From positions 12,290 to 19,489 of the forward strand of contig DAEV01000041.1 of NCBI GenBank assembly GCA_002509495.1: DNA of 7,200 bases, written 5' to 3'. Within the stretch, counting starts at the first letter, position 1. Every line of letters begins with the position of its first letter. Of this stretch, positions 5,069 to 7,200 are shown one piece after another. This DNA comes from Methanolinea sp. UBA473 (GTDB lineage Archaea; Halobacteriota; Methanomicrobia; Methanomicrobiales; Methanospirillaceae). The notes beneath the pieces were generated by a model. That model worked only from the letters and a program-made list of their open reading frames with translations, made no database searches and was not told the origin of the DNA. Made by a program: the position numbers and the translations under genes.

Positions 5069-6267
5069 CAGCCGAGGTCCGGATCATAGGCACCGCTCAC
5101 GTCTCGGCGAAGAGCGTGGAGGAGGTCAGGGAGGCCATCGGGGAATGGAACCCCGACGTGGTCGCGGTCGAACTGGACCAGGCCCGTTACGCAGGACTGA
5201 AGAAGCAGGCCGCGGATCCCTCCGTCACCCAGGTGCTGGAGGCCAGGAATTTTACCCAGCTCCTCGTCCAGTGGATCCTCTCTTACCTCCAGAGAAGGAT
5301 TGGAATGGACCTCGGCGTGGAGCCCGGGGCCGAGATGAAGGCGGCCATCGAGGAGGCCGAGCAGAGAGGGCTCGGCATAGGGCTCATCGACCGGGACATC
5401 AGGATCACCCTCCGCAGGTTCTGGAAGTCCCTCTCACTCTTTGAGAAAGGGAAGATGGTCTATGCCCTTGCGGTCTCCATCACCAGCATCGATGACGAGG
5501 AGATCGATGTGGAGGAGTTAAAAAAGCAGGACATGATCAACCTGGCCATGGAAGAATTCCGGAAATTCTCCCCGAACGGTGCCCGGGCTCTCATCGATGA
5601 ACGCGATGCCTTCCTGGCCCACCAGATCCTCCGGTTGTCGGAGCGTTACTCCCGTGTCCTCGTCGTGATCGGTGCAGGGCACGTCCAGGGAGTACAGCGG
5701 TACCTCGACGCTCCGCAGGATCTCCCCCCCCTCGAGCCCCTGAGCGCCGACAAGAAATCTCTTCCCTGGGGGACGATCTTCGGGGTGGCGGTCACCGGTC
5801 TCTTCGTTCTCCTCCTCCTTGCCATCGTGTTTTCGGGAGTGGGACTCGAGGTGCTCGCCTGGGCCCTCGTGTACTGGGTGCTCATCCACGGGGTGCTCAC
5901 CGCGGCCTTCACGCTCGCGGCCCGCGGTCACCCCCTGTCGGCCCTCACCGGGTTTGCGGTCTCCTGGTTTACCGCGTTGAACCCCCTCATCGCCGCAGGC
6001 TGGTTCTCGGCGATCGTCGAGGCAAAGATCCGGAAACCCTCCCCCTCCGACTTCCGGAAGATCTTCGAGGCGGAGAGTTTCTCCGGGATGATGGAGGTCC
6101 CGCTCTTCCGGGTGGTGCTGGTGGCGGCTCTCGCCAACGTCGGAAGCACGATCGGGACGGTCGTCTACTTCCTGTTCATCTTTCCCATCCTTGGGATCGA
6201 CCCCGGGGCCCTCATATCGGTGGGGCTGGGGAACATGTGGCAGGCGTTCACAGGGCTCTTTTCCTGA
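5065..6267 (+). CDS. TraB-family membrane protein (archaeal TraB/PrgY homologue), probable CTG start
   Basis: This is a 400-residue protein if read from CTG at 5065. The N-terminal domain carries the family hallmark IIGTAHVS (7-14) and VVAVELD (32-38, E36), and a second motif GAGHVQG (203-209, H206). These are the conserved His/Glu features of the TraB/PrgY family, related to Tiki metalloproteases and to bacterial pheromone-shutdown proteins; archaeal members have no assigned function. From about residue 233 several hydrophobic segments follow (235-290, 297-315, 350-390), giving a C-terminal membrane region. The frame has no ATG, GTG or TTG between a stop at 4930 and the GTG at 5116. Starting at that GTG would delete the GTAHVS strand, so CTG, which forms a CTGA overlap with the preceding stop, is the best choice. 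Alternatives are an unusual other start or a sequence error. It is last in the guaAA run. Confidence 0.87.
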   Translation: MTAEVRIIGTAHVSAKSVEEVREAIGEWNPDVVAVELDQARYAGLKKQAADPSVTQVLEARNFTQLLVQWILSYLQRRIGMDLGVEPGAEMKAAIEEAEQRGLGIGLIDRDIRITLRRFWKSLSLFEKGKMVYALAVSITSIDDEEIDVEELKKQDMINLAMEEFRKFSPNGARALIDERDAFLAHQILRLSERYSRVLVVIGAGHVQGVQRYLDAPQDLPPLEPLSADKKSLPWGTIFGVAVTGLFVLLLLAIVFSGVGLEVLAWALVYWVLIHGVLTAAFTLAARGHPLSALTGFAVSWFTALNPLIAAGWFSAIVEAKIRKPSPSDFRKIFEAESFSGMMEVPLFRVVLVAALANVGSTIGTVVYFLFIFPILGIDPGALISVGLGNMWQAFTGLFS

Positions 6268-6271
6268 CAGG

Positions 6272-6286
6272 CTTTCTCCCCTTTTT
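6272..6286 (+). terminator. Pyrimidine/T-rich tract, candidate terminator of the guaAA-ykgJ-traB run
   Basis: CTTTCTCCCCTTTTT begins 5 nt after the TraB stop. Archaeal transcription often ends at U-rich tracts without a hairpin, and this is the only such tract between TraB and the next promoter. No stem-loop precedes it. Confidence 0.4.
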
Positions 6287-6294
6287 ACCAACAG

Positions 6295-6308
6295 GAAAGG
6301 ATTTATCT
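6295..6308 (+). promoter_or_regulatory. BRE/TATA promoter placing transcription start at the ATG (leaderless mRNA)
   Basis: A purine-rich BRE-like GAAAGG is followed directly by ATTTATCT. The centre of the box is about 26 nt ahead of the A of the ATG at 6331, the usual archaeal TATA-to-start distance. The interval between is a CT-rich stretch without any Shine-Dalgarno match. Together these predict a leaderless transcript beginning at, or within a few nucleotides of, the start codon. Confidence 0.6.
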
Positions 6309-6330
6309 CTCTCTCCCGCATCTCCTCATC

Positions 6331-7200
6331 ATGGAGAAAAAGCCTGTTCTCTGCTGCCTTCTCTCTCTCGCGGTACTCTGCCTTGGGATGATGCTCCCGG
6401 TCTCTGCAGACCTCGCCACAATCCGGCAGGGCGAAACCGTGTTTATCGGGGAAGAGGGTCTCGACATCACCGCCACCGGCGCCGGTGTCAACTCCCAGCT
6501 GGTCTGGTTCGGCCCGAAGGGCACGATCACCAGTGTGCCTGCGGCCACGTTCACGGTCGGCGATCCGACCGGTTTTTACGCCTCGGCTGCCGATTTTTCG
6601 GGAAAGACGGGTCCATGGTTCCTGGAGCCGTCCCGGAGCCTTGCCTTCTATGTCCAGGATCCCTTGCTCGACCTTAAAGTGGTGGACGTGAGTTCCGGCT
6701 TCACCATCTCCCCGACGGTGACCTGGATCCCCACGGGGGACGTGGTGGGATTCCGGATCGAGACCAACCTCGCGGAGATGTCCAGGCGGCAGGGTGTTTC
6801 CGGCGCCCCGATCACCATCCGGCTTTCCGGTCCGGGAGGGGTGATGTACTCCTCCGTGGGAAGCTATTCCCTCCAGGAGATCAGCGTCGGCCAGTCTCCC
6901 TTCGAGACGGGAGGGGTCTGGATCACGGGGAGCAGCGAGTACGCCCGGGGAGACTATACTGCCTGGGCAGAGTGCAACGCCAACCGGATGATGGACAACT
7001 ATGGGATGGTCGGAAAGACAAAAAGCACCCCGGTGAAGTTCCTGATGCAGAGCGTCAACCCGCTCATCACGAAGGCACCCACCACGGCTGCCACCATGCC
7101 TCCGATGACCGGCCCGATCACCGCGGTCGCTACGACTGCGGCCACCCCCTCCGTGCCGCCCACGACCCCCGTTACCCAACCGGCGACGGTCCCTGCCACC
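6331..7200 (+). CDS. Secreted/surface protein resembling DUF3821 proteins, 3' end beyond window
   Basis: The reading frame is open for 290 codons from the ATG at 6331 to the window edge. The N-terminus is a signal peptide: MEKK, a hydrophobic core (about 6-22) and a likely cleavage after VSA (24-26). The mature start DLATIRQGETVFIGEEGLDIT closely resembles DUF3821 proteins, which are common in Methanomicrobiales and of unknown function. Residues about 27-245 look like one or two beta-sandwich-like units rich in Gly, Ser, Thr and aromatic residues, with a single Cys in WAECNANRM. From about residue 249 the chain becomes Thr/Pro/Ala-rich, as in glycosylated linkers of archaeal surface proteins. 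A C-terminal membrane anchor or sorting signal would lie outside the window. It has its own promoter and probably a leaderless mRNA, so it is separate from the guaAA run. The family name is from recall of the N-terminal motif. Confidence 0.82.
   Translation, partial: MEKKPVLCCLLSLAVLCLGMMLPVSADLATIRQGETVFIGEEGLDITATGAGVNSQLVWFGPKGTITSVPAATFTVGDPTGFYASAADFSGKTGPWFLEPSRSLAFYVQDPLLDLKVVDVSSGFTISPTVTWIPTGDVVGFRIETNLAEMSRRQGVSGAPITIRLSGPGGVMYSSVGSYSLQEISVGQSPFETGGVWITGSSEYARGDYTAWAECNANRMMDNYGMVGKTKSTPVKFLMQSVNPLITKAPTTAATMPPMTGPITAVATTAATPSVPPTTPVTQPATVPAT

Noticed and set aside
5518..7179. Minus-strand open frame of 553 codons spanning TraB and the secreted protein
   Set aside because: It is antisense to two well-supported genes, is dominated by Gly/Arg/Glu/Asp/His with no domain or motif, and is the expected by-product of GC-rich codon use on the plus strand.

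Overview
The window is GC-rich and gene-dense, and it looks like the chromosome of a methanogenic archaeon, most likely order Methanomicrobiales. The evidence is an archaeal-type EF-1 alpha, archaeal-type cobamide genes (cobT of the archaeal family, cobZ, cobS), a stand-alone GMP synthase glutamine amidotransferase subunit, a sulfite-reductase-like siroheme protein of the kind common in methanogens, and a secreted protein that resembles the DUF3821 family of Methanomicrobiales. No insertion sequence, CRISPR array, tRNA or rRNA gene was found.

Layout. The left edge holds the N-terminal part of EF-1 alpha on the minus strand. A 180-bp divergent intergenic region follows, with a perfect 14-bp palindrome and TATA-like sites, and then a small cysteine-motif protein of unknown function on the plus strand. 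This small gene converges on, and overlaps by 13 bp, a minus-strand group read in the order cobZ, cobS, Dsr-like siroheme/ferredoxin protein. Divergently from cobZ, the plus strand carries cobT. It is followed after 59 bp by a tightly packed run: guaAA (GMP synthase amidotransferase subunit), a YkgJ-type cysteine-cluster protein, and a TraB-family membrane protein. Each of these stop/start junctions is a 4-nt overlap (GTGA, then CTGA). The right edge holds a signal-peptide protein with a Thr/Pro-rich tail that runs off the window and appears to be read from a leaderless mRNA.

How the genes fit together. CobT, CobZ and CobS are the activation, dephosphorylation and final joining steps of the cobamide nucleotide loop, so the centre of the window is a cobamide lower-ligand cluster. 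The Dsr-like protein downstream of cobS would use siroheme, which shares the precorrin-2 branch with corrinoids; any functional link is inference. The guaAA, ykgJ and traB genes look translationally coupled, but no shared pathway is evident.

Most notable observations: the TraB gene has no ATG, GTG or TTG start that keeps its N-terminal GTAHVS motif, and the best start is a CTG at 5065, preceded by a Shine-Dalgarno-like site buried in a perfect 18-bp palindrome; a TTCCCGGGAA palindrome occurs in two separate intergenic regions; and the Dsr-like gene sits in a cobamide gene group.
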